Part shown: positions 11,652 through 22,530 of the stretch, in pieces
Layout of the letters: each line of letters begins with the position of its first letter
Numbering within the stretch: the stretch's first letter is position 1
Origin: Hemerocallis citrina
Lineage: Eukaryota; Streptophyta; Magnoliopsida; Asparagales; Asphodelaceae
DNA: 64,000 nucleotides
Direction of reading: 5' to 3'
NCBI GenBank assembly: GCA_017893485.1
Contig: JACEHZ010000201.1
Location: 62,001 to 126,000 of the forward strand
Notes under the pieces: generated by a model
Told to the model about the DNA's origin: nothing
What the model saw: the letters and a program-made list of their open reading frames with translations, nothing else
The model's database searches: none
Translations under genes and position numbers: made by a program

Positions 11652-11844
11652 GGCTCTCAATAAGCGAGAAATGATTGAACTCGCTCAAAATGCAGCCGAG
11701 TTTGTATTTGCCGACGATGAAGTGAAGAAGGCTGTAAAGGAGATTTGCAAGATGCTAAAAGAAGATTACTGCAAAGAGAATCGAGATCAATCAAGATCTG
11801 GTTGCCGTAAAATAAAAAAATTGTTAGTGTTGTATCTCAAGTGA
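11652..11844 (+). pseudogene. Captured last exon, adenosine/AMP deaminase-like
   Basis: An AG acceptor is followed by an open segment reading ALNKREMIELAQNAAEFVFA and DDEVKKAVKEICKM, ending at a TGA. The pattern L-x-K-x-E-x(3)-L-A-x(2)-A...F-A-x-D-E-V-K fits the C-terminal helices of plant adenosine deaminase-like (N6-methyl-AMP deaminase) proteins as I recall them. No metal-binding or catalytic segment is present. It is the third gene source in CACTA C. The assignment is moderate. Confidence 0.5.
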
Positions 11845-12214
11845 GGAGTCAATTGAATGTTATCTTATAATGTCATTGAATATGTTGATCGTAGTTTAAA
11901 GTATTGATTCTCATGTTTGCACACATGAATTCAATTGTGTATTTGGTTATTAACTATTTTGTAATTTGACATGCTTGTAATACTTCATTAATTTTTAATA
12001 TGATTGAAGTTTAATTTTTTTAAATTTTGTTTCATAAACGCATTTATCTATTTTATTGTGCATTTAGTTTATAATTGGATTAATATTATAAAAGAAAATA
12101 TTAAATTATCATACGCGTAATTAATAAGAAAATTTTTTGTATAGAGCGATGGGTAAATATTTAAATATTTGGATGCGAAAATCATCACTAAAACCTAAAG
12201 CAATGGAGTTTCAA

Positions 12215-12475
12215 CCGTGGGTATAGGAAAGCAAGTGGTGTCCTTAAAACCTATACCAATGGATACGAAACCGTGGGTATAACACCGAGGTTTTGTCCAA
12301 CGGTTAAAAAAACCGTCGCTATAGGCTATAGTGACGACATTTTGCCGTGGGTATAGCTAATTAAAAACGACGGAAAAATATGTCCGTTGGTATAGGTTTT
12401 ACGGGCTATACCTACGGTTTTTCACGTTTTACCCACGAATTTTTGCTGTCACTATATGTCAAATTCCTTGTAGTG
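12215..12475. repeat. Subterminal repeats of C, right end
   Basis: Repeats such as CCGTGGGTATAG, CCTATACC and GTTGGTATAGG are packed into the last 260 bp of C. 11845-12214 is A+T-rich spacer without a gene. Confidence 0.8.
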
Positions 12476-13194
12476 TAAACAAGAGAAAGAAAAAAGAAAG
12501 AGAGTAGAATGTTCTTGTGCTTGGAAGAGTTCTTGCTAGGAGAAGAAGGATTTGCTAGGAGATAGAGGAGGTCTCTTCGATTGTTATTTTCATTCTTCTT
12601 AGAGGTGGGTGTTCTCATGCTTTCTAATTTTTAAAACTATGCATGCTAATAATAGTAATAAGGATTTTGATATGAGGAAGTAGAACAAACTATATTATGA
12701 ATGTGGTGAGAATAATTAGTAAATCATGGTATGTTTGATAAATTGAAATTTTACATCATGAAGTAGTTAATAAGAAAAGAAGTAATAAATTATTCTGCCA
12801 TACACTAATAATCATGATTGAAGGAATTGTTGATTGTATGAACAATGTTTGGAAACTCTTTTTTTTAATGAGCAAATGAATCCATCTTGTAATGTTGATG
12901 TCATGGAACTCATTGGATCGTTATAAGAACATAATATGCTATCTTTGATTAGAAAGAATGAATGCAAGTTTGTGTTTGTTAATAAGAAGAAACAACTTTG
13001 AAAGTTTGTTTTATTTTTCCAAAAATATGACTTATCAATCAGTGAGTTACTGTTATAAAGTAATTTCAGTTTATATAAATTTATTTCAGTCAAATAAAAG
13101 GTTTGATCAAATTTGAGGAATCGAGTTTTTGTAAAAAATAATGGGATAACATAAAGTTGGAACAAAAGCCATCGGGATGCCTCTTTGTCGTTGG

Positions 13195-13450
13195 GCGCAC
13201 TTGGCCTGTTGGTTTGGCGTTGCGCTGCCTTCCTGGTCGGGTTGGGTTCGAAACCTGTTAGTCCCCAACATTTTCCGGTGTTAATTTTTTTAAACTATTT
13301 AAACCCGAGATTTCGATATAAGGGGATTTCGATAAGAGAATTAAACAACAAGTTCATATGGACTTATTGATTGGCGCTGGTTGCTTTGGTTGCTGGCTTT
13401 GTGGTCAGGGGTTCGAAACCTCGAAGGCAGCATCTTTTTTTTTTTTTTGA
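13195..13450 (+). repeat. SINE-like patch with two Pol III B boxes
   Basis: TTGGCCTGTTGG at 13201 resembles a tRNA A box and is followed about 45 bp later by a perfect B box, GGTTCGAAACC (13245-13255). A second perfect B box lies at 13410-13420, followed within 15 bp by a T tract (13435-13448) able to stop Pol III. The intervening sequence does not fold as a tRNA, so this is more like tRNA-derived SINE remnants within LTR B. No clear target duplication was found. Confidence 0.4.
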
Positions 13451-16400
13451 GTATTTTTATTAATTTAATGAGTCCTATTACGACTAAAAAATTTGGGGAA
13501 AAAATCTTAGTGTTTATAAAATGTGATGGGGAATTTATTAAAACAGTTTTAAAGATTTCTATGTATATTTGAGAAGTAAAAGATACATTTGAGATAAAAT
13601 AAAATTTTGTTCTCAGGTTAATTATTTTAAGAACATGATCCTTATCTTTAGAAGAAAAGTAAACACTTTGATGTGAGAATTAGTCTTCTTGTTGAGATTA
13701 TGCATTCATATTGAATGAGAAATTCTAGATTCTATATGTACTCAAATTGTTAATGAACTTAAATTAGATGAAAGCATGAGTAGAATCATTGATTTGAAAG
13801 AATTAAGAGTGAAAAAATAGATCATGAATAGTGCTAAAATGAAACAATGATTAGTGCTAAAGATGAGACATTGATTAAGTTGTGAATTAAATTGAAGTTG
13901 ATTATGTTTAAGATATGATGAAGGGTATGCGTACCCATGAATTCTTGTACATGAAAAAGTTTTGATTTAGAGTTAGTGAGACATCGAGTACCGGCACTAT
14001 TGAAAAGAGTTGAGATATATTTGAGATATGGCCATGGAGCTATCTCGTATTTGTTGATAAAGTCCGGTAGGAGGTAAAACTAATTCTAGGCTTGGAAGTC
14101 TATTCATGTCTTGAACTAAATAATTAGGCACATAAGTGAAGATTTAGTGAACCTAGGAAAATATAAGTGGGTTTCTTCTATATAGTCAGCGGTGGATCTC
14201 CGTGGCTATAGACCCAGTTGGCGGACTGTCGTTGCTCCGTGGGAGATGGGCTTTTATTTTTAAATCCGGGACTTAGCATAGTCAGGCGGATAGTTGCCAT
14301 ACTCCAATATATATACGTATACCGTGGCTAGAGGGGCACTTGTGGGATGATTCGCACGATGAGGGATCTGTTATAACAGTCGGCGGGCTGGGATCCATAT
14401 TCATGGAATGATCTAAACCTTGCTTTATTACTGGGTAGTTTCAAGGCGAGGGATCGATCCCTTAAATGTGGAGTACGTAAGCGCTTGCCCTCGGACCTAT
14501 GTAGTATGGGATGCATAGAAACCGAACAAGTGTGCATTAGTGTCATCGTAGTATACAATGTGTGCATTAGACATTAAGGCATGGCATATACTTACATGTT
14601 TAGCAGAGTCACAATTTAACATTTTATTGTTCATTCAATTTTTTTTGTGAATTGTTAAAGTAATGAGATCGTTAATGTACGACATAGAGAGGATGGACGA
14701 GTATAACATTTTCGTCAGTTATAAGTAACTGACGTGCCCACAGCTTAATATGCAGGTAATGGACTTTGCCATGAAGATGTCATGATGCAGTTGATAATTT
14801 ACATTGTTATATAAATTGTATTTCATTTCATTGTTTTGTATTTTATTTCATTGTTGTATTTTTCCGATATGTAAACAAAGATGTAATGAACTCTGATGTA
14901 TTATTGAAAAGTTTTAATTTCCTTGTAAAATTGTACGAAGTGAAGTAAAGATCCTGTGAAATCTCAAATTCGGTCTTATTTAGAATTCAGCGTGTTACAA
15001 TATCACATGGATCTCATCAAACACATAATTTTACCTAATTATCTCACATATATAATCACATCAAGAAACGGTCAAACATAGTTGTTTTCATGTCGATTTT
15101 TGTGTCGTGAGGCAACTATGGTCAAATAGCACTATAGAGACTGAACCCATCAAAGATAACACATACACAAGTTGTCTCTAGAACCCAACTACACTGGTAT
15201 TTTTGACTTGTATCATACAAAGAAATTTGAGTACAAGTTACTTGCCTTAACCGAAGACAAAAATGAAGAACATCAAGAATAACAGGAACGGATCCCGACA
15301 ACGAACAAATCCACGAACAATCCACGAATCGTACAACCCACGTGCAAATTGCACGCACGTGCAAAGACGAAGCAAAAAAGAGACCAAAAGAGAGAGCATC
15401 GGGCGGCTGCCTCTTGGCTGCTGCCTGCTGCTCCTGGTCAACGCCGGCAGACAACCAAGGGGGGAGAGAAAGACGAGGATGAATAGAGGATGGAGGTGCT
15501 CGGGCTATGGTGGTCGATCGGCTAGGGGGAAGTCGATCGGGTGGAGATGGTCAGGATGGGGGTCGGGTGCAATCGGTGAGGGGGATGATCGGGGGTTGTG
15601 CAGCCGAAGGTGTGGTCGGCTGGGGTTGGGGCGCAGTCGGGGAGATAGAGAGGGAGGCCGGGTAAAGGAGAGTTAGGGTTAGGGTTTTAGGGAGAGAGAT
15701 GCGAGATTATATAGGATTTTGGTTTAGGGTTAGTAATAGGATGTGGGTAATTGGGTATTTGGGTTTAATTGGATCCAATAGGAGTATAAATAGGATTTAT
15801 CCAAATAGGGTTTGTATAGGATTCAAAATAGGATTGTAGGTTAACTGGTTTTGGTGATCAATTAGGGATAAAAAGCAATAGGATTAGGACTAGGGTAGCC
15901 AACCAAAACACCATGAACACCCAAGAGCAAAATAAAGAGAACAATAATCAAGTAAAGAGGAAAAGAACAACAATCGATGGAGAATGGAGCAAAAAGACGA
16001 ACAAATCAAACACAATGAGCTCAAAATGAAATAAGATGAATATATATTAAAAACAACTCTAATATACAGTCCAAGAAAAATATAAGAGAGAACAAATACT
16101 CAAGAAGAAGAAAAATACATCAAGAATACGAAAAATGAAAAACAGGGGTTACAAATCGAGACAATCGGAGACGGAGTGGAAGCAAGGAAAATAGTCAGCG
16201 GCAGTAGTAGCAGGTGGAGTTGTGGTGGACCGTACTTGGGGTGCGGTCGACCGCCCTACTATGCAGAAGTTTCCGAGAGGGGGATGGTCGACCGACCTTG
16301 TGGTGCGATCGACTGAACTCAGCACTGCTGGATTTTTTGGGTCGGGTCTTGGTGATTCGTGAGAAGCCCAACTTGCTCTTTAAGTCAGATCTTACGGCTC

Positions 16401-16818
16401 TTATCTTAGGGTTATCTCTTCAGGAATATCCAATGGCTATTGTATCAAGATATCAAACTAGGTTTTCTCTAGATCTCTATATATTGTTGTTATTGGCCTC
16501 CATTGAGAGCCAAAGAGAATGAGTACTTCATTGAAGGAGAGATTGAGTGATTTTCTAATTATAAACAACTAGTACTTGCTGGTGAGACTTGAGAGAGGGT
16601 CATAATGAGAATTGTAATATTCTCGTATCTTTTCTAGTTGAATAACATCTTGGGTTTCTTCTCCTCCGGATTAAGGCGAAAGCCCCAACCGGAACAAATT
16701 TGTGTTCTTTGGTGTATTTAATTAGTATGATCTCATATGTGCTTGGTAGTGTGTGTTGATTGCATTGAATAACTCAACAAGATCCTAAGAAGGGTTTTCG
16801 GTAGAAATTCCTAACAAT

Positions 16819-16830
16819 TGGTATCAGAAC
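16819..16830 (+). other. Primer-binding site of D
   Basis: TGGTATCAGAAC, two bases after the 5' LTR, is close to the complement of the initiator Met-tRNA 3' end (TGGTATCAGAGC) used by most plant copia elements. F has the consensus form at 23515. Confidence 0.9.
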
Positions 16831-16867
16831 TCTAGGTTCAAGGGTTTGTTCATGTTCCTTGGAGAAG

Positions 16868-17141
16868 ATGGCAAATCAGATCACGAAGATCAAGCGGTTT
16901 AAAGGGAATATCAATTTTGATCTCTTAAAGGTGGACATGCATGAAGCATTGGTTCAACGGGACTTGGATCTAGTTCTAGAAGGAGATAAAAAGAGACCAA
17001 TCAGCACAAAGCAGGAGAATTGGGAGGAGATTTATTCAGAAGCCTTAGGTTTAATCCGGTTGTCATCGACAAACGAAGTCAGGTATAGGAGAAGCTCAAC
17101 AAGTCTTCGGGCAAGATTCAAAAGTGACTACTCAGGATCAT
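16868..17141 (+). pseudogene. gag: Copia gag N-terminal fragment (D)
   Basis: The frame reads MANQITKIKRFKGNINFDLL, VDMHEALVQRDLDLVLEG, WEEIYSEALGLIRLSSTNEV. This is the N-terminal capsid region of Ty1/copia gag (UBN2-type), which packages element RNA. It begins about 40 bp after the primer site, as expected. It is cut at residue ~90 by solo LTR A2, and the text before the cut already looks decayed. Confidence 0.8.
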
Positions 17142-20100
17142 TGTAACCCCTATTTTCATTAATACGTAATTTTCAAGTATATTTCTGTATTTTAAATCAT
17201 TAGTATTTTGTAAATATTTTCTCCTAATTAATTATATTATTATTCAAACTATTTTACAAGACAATATACAAATTATTTGATTGTTTAATATTTAGTTCAA
17301 AGCTCAATTGTTTAACTATGTTAAAAGCCCATTTTGTATTTTAATTTTATTATTTGTTAATCTGAAATGCAATTGTTTATTCTAAAGCCCAAAATTGTAT
17401 TTGATTTTGTTAAATCAATTCGAGCCCAATTGTTTAGCCCAATACCCTAATTATTATTTTATTTTGTTATAAGCCCGATTATTGAAGCCCAATTTCGTAT
17501 TTGATTTTTATTAAATTAATTTGAGCCCAAAATATGTTAGCCCAATGTCCTAATTGTTTTAATTAAATATTTTTGAGCCCAAGAACCAAGTCCAAATCCA
17601 GAACCCATATATTGCACAGTTTTATCCTACACCTATTCCTATACAATTCTTTCCCTTATTCCCCACTCTTCAATCCCGTACTTTAACTTCCTCCCCACTT
17701 TGACTGCACATTTCCCCACTCTTTATAACTACCCCCACTACTTCACTTCTTATTATATTCTTATATTTAAATCCCCCTCCTGTTATCACTCTCTCTCCCA
17801 TTCTCTCCCTCTCTGTTTCTCTACCAAACAGAGAAACCAAACAAACTCAAACCCAACAGATCAACCCACTCTCCTCCTTCCTCCATCTTCTGTCTTCAAC
17901 CTCGACTCCGACCCTGAGCTCCCTCGCTCCTTCCGCTCGCCATTGCCGAAGGCTTCGTCAAACCGCCCCACCTCAGCCCGTCGCTTTTCCCGTTCGAGCT
18001 CCGCCTCACCTCGTCGACCCACCACTGCCCTTCGTCTTCTCCGTCGAGCTTGCCCTCACTCCGCAACTGCCCCGACATCGCCCTTCGACGATGCCACAGC
18101 CGAAGCCCCCTCGTCGTCAGTTCCGCCATCGCCGAGCCCCTGCTCCCCGTCCCGTCAATTCCGAGCGCCACTTGCCTCGCCATTGCCGAAGACCCCATCT
18201 TCCTCACCTCTCCACGACGCAGCAAAGAATCCCGCTCGTCCACTGCCATCGCCATTCCCATCCATCTCCTGCTCGTCTCCTCCACCTGTGTTCGCCCAAC
18301 TCCTCCTCTCGCTCGAACTCCCGCTCAAGCCCGAAGCTTCGCCAGCCTCTTCTTCACTGCTCGACTGTACCTCAGTCGCTCATCTCCCAGTCACGCACCA
18401 CCGCCTGAGCTGCTCCCCCTCTACCGTCGCCCCAGTCGCGCCTGCACTCCTCCCGCCGTCGTTATTCCCCATTCTCCCGCTCGCGCTCTCTCTCTCTCTG
18501 TCATCATTTAAGAAGAAGAAGGAGACGGTCTGGATTATTGCTGTTGGGATAGTTACTGTTTGGTGTTGTGAAGTAGAAGATTGGAGTGGAGTGTTTGCTT
18601 TCTTGGAGTTTGTGAAGGTGTAGGGTGCCTGGTTGGTGTTTTGGATTAGGTTGTTGTGTTAATATTGGTGTTGGGTTGTTATTGGTGTTGTATGGGTGTT
18701 TGGTGTTGTAGGGAGATCCGATGGTGAATAGGAGCTTGGTGTGTGCTGCTGTTCACTGCCTTGGTTGCTGTTTATTGCTATTGGAGTTGCTATTTTGGAC
18801 TTTGGCGTGGCTGCCACAAATATTTTGCACGCATTCTGCTGCCCGAGATACTGATCCCGTTATTCTTGTTTCAATTTTATCGTCGTCAACTAACAGGCAA
18901 GTGTCTCTTGTACAATTTTATTTATTCTAGTACAAGCCTTTGTAAAAATATCGCAAGTATATTATTTTTTACTCCAATTAGCATTTATAAGTTGAATTGA
19001 CACCCGTTTCCATACCTAATCCGTCGATTTGTATTCACATGTGATCGTGAATACTTTGTTCTCATATGCATGACACAAACACAAAAATTAATACACACAT
19101 ATTTACTATTATACATGATGTTGTGCATGAATTGCTTGTTATTAGATTGCATGTTGTTATAATATCTTTTTCTTCTTGATTAAGTGTTATGCATGGTATT
19201 AGTCGCATCCACATGTTCTATAAGCCCTGGAATATGTTTTCCGTATTGCATAAGTCTTGATACTTGATCCTGTCATGTTTCTCTTGCTATGTTACTCATC
19301 CTTATTGCATGTAGTTATTATTTCATGTTTAATTGTAATAAAAAGATAACAAGCCGAGGTATAAAGGGAAAAGATTTAGTAGTGGGAAATATAGAAGAGC
19401 GTACTCGGACGGGGGCTCGTGGTTCCCCGACGCAAATTTGCAAGTTGCAAATTGTAAATTTGCAAATTGTAAATTTGCAAATTTTATGTTCTATGTTTTA
19501 TGCTACGTTACACTATGTCCACATTGCACGTATCTTGATACAAGATATACTTGACTTGACTCGACTGGATATGTTTTCCGAGTATGTGACCTATAGAATC
19601 CACCACTAGTCTAAACGTTCACTTGATTGCGGATAGCAACCATGTGGTATGGGACGCATGAAGTGCTACCTAGTTAGGTTAATAAAAGATATGATATTAA
19701 CATATACACTTGCATGATCCGTTTACATGTTACATGGTTATGATGACTTGTTTACTTGTCTACATGTTACTCGTTTATGTTGACACGTTTACTTGCTTAC
19801 TCTTTTACATGTTACATGTTACTATGGATTATTTAATTGTTTATTTGCATGCTATTTGTTCCATGAGGTCTTGTTCTTGATCCTGTTGCATGTTGTATTT
19901 GCTCTATTATATGATTCTTGATTCTTTGTTCTTTCCTGCTTTTGTTTTATTCTATATTTGCCCCGTTGCTTGTACCACTTGCGGTCCGTGACTTGCATTA
20001 ACGGGTACCTCTTTATTTCTTCTTCTTGTTATAACATACATGCAGGCTCAGATGGAGAACTACCCGAAGGTGTTGCTGAACAGAGATTTCAGTATTGTTT

Positions 20101-20376
20101 AATTTCATGTTATTTTAGTTTATATTTTATTCATGTAATCCTTGTTGTAATTCGGACGTGTTTGACCCGTAACTATGTTTCTTTCCAGTTGTTGGTTATG
20201 TTCATGTAATATGTCATGTACTTTGTTATCCTGTTGTGATTTTATATGCTTTCGTGGTTGAAATTGTTATCTTATTGTTGAGTTAAATTTATAGCTTATG
20301 AATGATATATCTGCATCATTCGCTGGGCCTCAGTTACGTGCCTGTGTTCCTGTATTCTGGAAAGTGGGGCGTGACA
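17142..20376 (+). mobile_element. Solo LTR A2, inserted in gag of D
   Basis: It starts TGTAACCCC and ends GGGGCGTGACA: the mirror image of A1 (TGTCACGCCC...GGGGTTACA), so the same family in the opposite orientation. The flanking sites ATCAT (17137-17141) and ATCGT (20377-20381) differ by one base. It has no primer site or coding region. A site-II-like motif cluster (17325-17585) lies upstream of a pyrimidine-rich leader (17640-18520); the 307-residue open frame at 17700-18623 is this low-complexity leader. 18624-20376 has no recognisable gene. AAATTTGC repeats lie at about 19432-19484. Confidence 0.8.
17325..17585 (+). promoter_or_regulatory. Cluster of AGCCCA motifs in LTR A2
   Basis: Nine AGCCC motifs (eight AGCCCA) occur in about 260 bp, in loose repeats of AGCCCAATTTGTATTTGATTT type. 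AGCCCA is the complement of TGGGCT, a site II (TCP-binding) core in plant promoters. Its place ahead of the leader suggests an LTR enhancer, but function is inferred only from sequence. Confidence 0.4.
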
Positions 20377-21576
20377 ATCGTCATCACAGGGTCGGATGTA
20401 CTAGCGAAGAATGTTATGGGATTTCTCAAAGAAGAAAAGTACCGCTCTTCTAGATCATGTAGTGGAGTTCAATATGGAGTTATCTGAACTAAGTGCGTTC
20501 AACACAGATGATCTATAGGTTTCAAACTCGATATATTCACCACCAAATCTATCTAACATGATAAACATGCTAGATGAGAAATCTACAAAGGAGAAGTTTT
20601 TCATAGCAGGTATGATCAAGGGGTTGGAGGAGGATGCACTTAGGAAGGAGAGTCAGAATTCGGCGTCAACTTCTGTGAGTTGCTTGGAGGTGGATTGTAC
20701 TTTGATTGGAAGAGAAAGTGTATATAGAGGTAAGGTTCGTGGCCACCAATGCAAAGGGATTGAGCATTACATGAGAGACTGTTGCAAGCGATTGAGTTAG
20801 AGGGGCACCAAATATAGTATCGTTGAATCAGGTGATGGCTTAAACAGTGCTTTTGTTTCATGTTACTTAGATGTAAATTCCTGTTGTTTTTTTTATTCGA
20901 TTAGTTCTTCGCAAGTTTGCTCCGAGAGAATTCTACATACAAGTTTGCCTCATGTCGTTGTGTGAGAACGAAGATTGACAAGACTTGTGAAGTAAAGGGT
21001 GAAAAAACAAATGAGTCGTAGATGACAGACGGAAGGGGATACACACTAGAGGAGGGCATGCATATTCATTTGATGAAGCGAAGCCTTATATCCATGAGAA
21101 CTCTAGAAGCTCAGGACTGCAGGTACATAGATCCAGGTGGAGTTCATTCAGTTGGAAAAGTTATCGTAAGGTGATGAAGAGTGAGAGGGGGATTGAGCAG
21201 AGTCAGCAAAACCTCTACCAGCTTTGGAGGAACAGAAAAACTTGCGTAAGCGTTTCGAAGCCCATTGTTCCTAAAGCATCATCTAGTATGTCGTCACTAG
21301 AATCATCCGAGCGAGACTGCGACGTTCGAATATCATTGAAAGGTGGAGAGATCCTTGTGATAGGTGGAGTTCATATGGAGGGTGGCACCTCCATGATTAT
21401 ATCTACTGGGGTGTGCCCTTGAGGGGGGCATACAGCAATAGAAAATAGGTGAGATTGATTCAACTAGCAGAGAAAGCCATCGAAACGAGTTGTTTGCAAG
21501 AAGAAAAGGAAAAGAGTCTAGAAGGTTTTAAATCACACAGGTGTGGATTCATGAGTATGCAATCCAAGAAAGAGAT
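20377..21576 (+). pseudogene. Remnants of D gag/protease region
   Basis: 20558-20800 reads like late gag and ends with half a zinc knuckle (CKGIEHYMRDC, the first Cys of a CCHC motif missing). 21058-21171 reads MHIHLMKRSLISMRTLEAQ followed by a Gly-Gly-Val segment, which is the stretch after the aspartic protease in copia polyproteins (usual LKRNLISLGTLE type). Between and after these are stops and frame changes. No integrase or RT follows before the 3' LTR, so pol was lost before the later insertions. Confidence 0.6.
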
Positions 21577-22292
21577 TGTTGGGTTTATGTCTTGCATACT
21601 GTATTGGATAAGAAGACGATGAAACGATGGAGGAATCGAGATGATCGGAGACGAAGTGGAAGCAAGGAAAACAGTCAGCAGCAGTAGCAGCAGGTGGAGT
21701 TGCAGTCGATCGGACTTGGAGTGCGGTCGACTGCCCTACTATGCAGAAATTCCTGAGAGGGGGCGGTCGATCGACCTTGTGGTGCGGTCGACCGAACGCG
21801 ATGCTGAAGGATTTTTTGGGTCAGGTCTTGGTGATTCGTGAGAAGCCCAATTTGCTCTTCAAGTCAAATCTTACGGCTGTTATCGTAGGGTTATCTCTTC
21901 AGGAATATCCAATGACTACTGTTTCAAGATATCAAACTAGGTTTTCTCTAGATCTCTTATATTTTTATTATTGGCCTCCATTGATAACCAAAGAGAGAGA
22001 CTACTTCATTGAATGAGAGATTGAGTGATTCTCTAATTGTAAATAGCTAGTACTTGCTGGTGAGGCTTGAGAGAGGGTTGTGGTGAGAATTATAATATTC
22101 TTGTATCTTCTCTAGTTGATTAACGTCTTGGATTTCTTCCCTCCCGGATTAAGGCGAAAGCCCCATCCGGGACAAATTTGTGTGTGCTTTGGTGTATTTA
22201 GTATGATCTCATATGTGTTTGGTAGTTTGTGTTGATTGCATCGAATAACTCAATACGATCCTAAGAGGGATTTTCGGTAGAAATCCCTAACG
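21577..22292 (+). repeat. 3' LTR of D
   Basis: 716 bp, TGTTGGGTT...CTAACG, preceded by a purine-rich AAGAAAGAGAT. It includes GTCGAC/GGTCGACC motifs at about 21705-21800, an A+T-rich promoter-like middle and GGCGAAAGCCCC. It serves as the empty-site control for E and A1. Confidence 0.92.
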
Positions 22293-22297
22293 GATGG

Positions 22298-22530
22298 TGC
22301 CATTCTTAACTAAATAAAGGGCTACTGCAGATTCAAAATTATGTAGACCATCAACACAATGAAAAAGCCATACATTTTACGATGAAATAAAAGCATACCG
22401 AGAAACATGTAATCAGAGAGCATTTTATTAATGAGATGGTTAACATACGAATTACCCTAAGTATGGAATGTGAGAGGAAGAACAAGCCAAACGATGTAGT
22501 ACTGAACAATTACCTCCTATGTGTAACAAT
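22298..22530. other. Segment of H between D and F
   Basis: 233 bp of A+T-rich sequence between the TSD of D and the LTR of F. No gene is seen. It should be part of CACTA element H if the nesting model holds. Confidence 0.6.

Larger units (their letters stand above)
7616..12475 (+). mobile_element. CACTA element C with captured genes
   Basis: The left end CACTACAAGGAATTTG and the right end (complement CACTACAAGGAATTTG) are identical over 16 bp. An exact 3-bp duplication TAA flanks them (7613-7615 and 12476-12478). Subterminal repeats of the form GTGGGTATAG/CTATACC occur at both ends. The 4.86-kb element has no transposase. It carries plus-strand exons like UXT, a MACPF protein and a deaminase, so it behaves as a Pack-CACTA-type element. 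It is the youngest layer of the left nest. Confidence 0.93.
6249..14999 (+). mobile_element. Solo LTR B, inserted in A1, interrupted by CACTA C
   Basis: It starts TGTAACACCCTGC and ends GCGTGTTACA, with an exact 5-bp duplication ATATC (6244-6248 and 15000-15004). Without CACTA C it is about 3.9 kb. A TATA box lies near 7564, followed by a purine-rich leader. No primer site, gag or pol is seen, so it is read as a solo LTR. End sequences and a shared internal motif (TATGGGAYGCAT near 14507 and in A2 near 19650) suggest kinship with the A family. 12479-14999 holds LTR sequence plus a SINE-like patch. Confidence 0.8.
3469..16153 (-). mobile_element. Solo LTR A1, long gypsy-type LTR, interrupted
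   Basis: It starts TGTCACGCCC and ends GGGGTTACA. The flanking 5-bp sites AATCA (3464-3468) and AATCG (16154-16158) differ by one base, and the 3' LTR of D shows the empty site. Removing B and L leaves about 3.35 kb, close to the 3.24 kb of A2, which is the same family in the opposite orientation. No primer site, gag or pol is present inside, so this is read as a solo LTR left by recombination. Long LTRs with these ends are typical of Tekay/Del-like chromoviruses; that lineage is an inference. 4357-6248 and 15005-16153 contain only LTR sequence. Confidence 0.75.
2442..16816 (+). repeat. 5' LTR of D, in three pieces
   Basis: The pieces are 2442-2463, 3421-3468 and 16154-16816. They align in order with the uninterrupted 3' LTR at 21577-22292, including shared stretches such as GATAAGAAGACG and GGCGAAAGCCCCA. 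The breaks fall exactly at the ends of E and A1. Confidence 0.9.
2442..22292 (+). mobile_element. Copia-type LTR retrotransposon D, non-autonomous
   Basis: The 5' LTR starts TGTTGGGTTTATGTC at 2442 and ends CTAACA at 16816. The 3' LTR is 21577-22292 and ends CTAACG. The 5-bp TSD GATGG is present on both sides (2437-2441 and 22293-22297). A primer-binding site follows the 5' LTR and a gag start follows that. Protease-region remnants lie before the 3' LTR. No integrase, reverse transcriptase or RNase H is recognisable, so D depended on another element. The 5' LTR is split by hAT element E and solo LTR A1, and the gag by solo LTR A2. Without these insertions D is about 2.9 kb. Confidence 0.9.

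Noticed and set aside
13201..13265. tRNA gene
   Set aside because: The B box is perfect, but no cloverleaf with matching acceptor and anticodon stems can be drawn.
17700..18623. Longest open frame but one (307 residues) on the plus strand
   Set aside because: Low-complexity Ser/Pro-rich translation of the pyrimidine-rich leader of LTR A2, with overlapping frames on both strands. No domain is seen.
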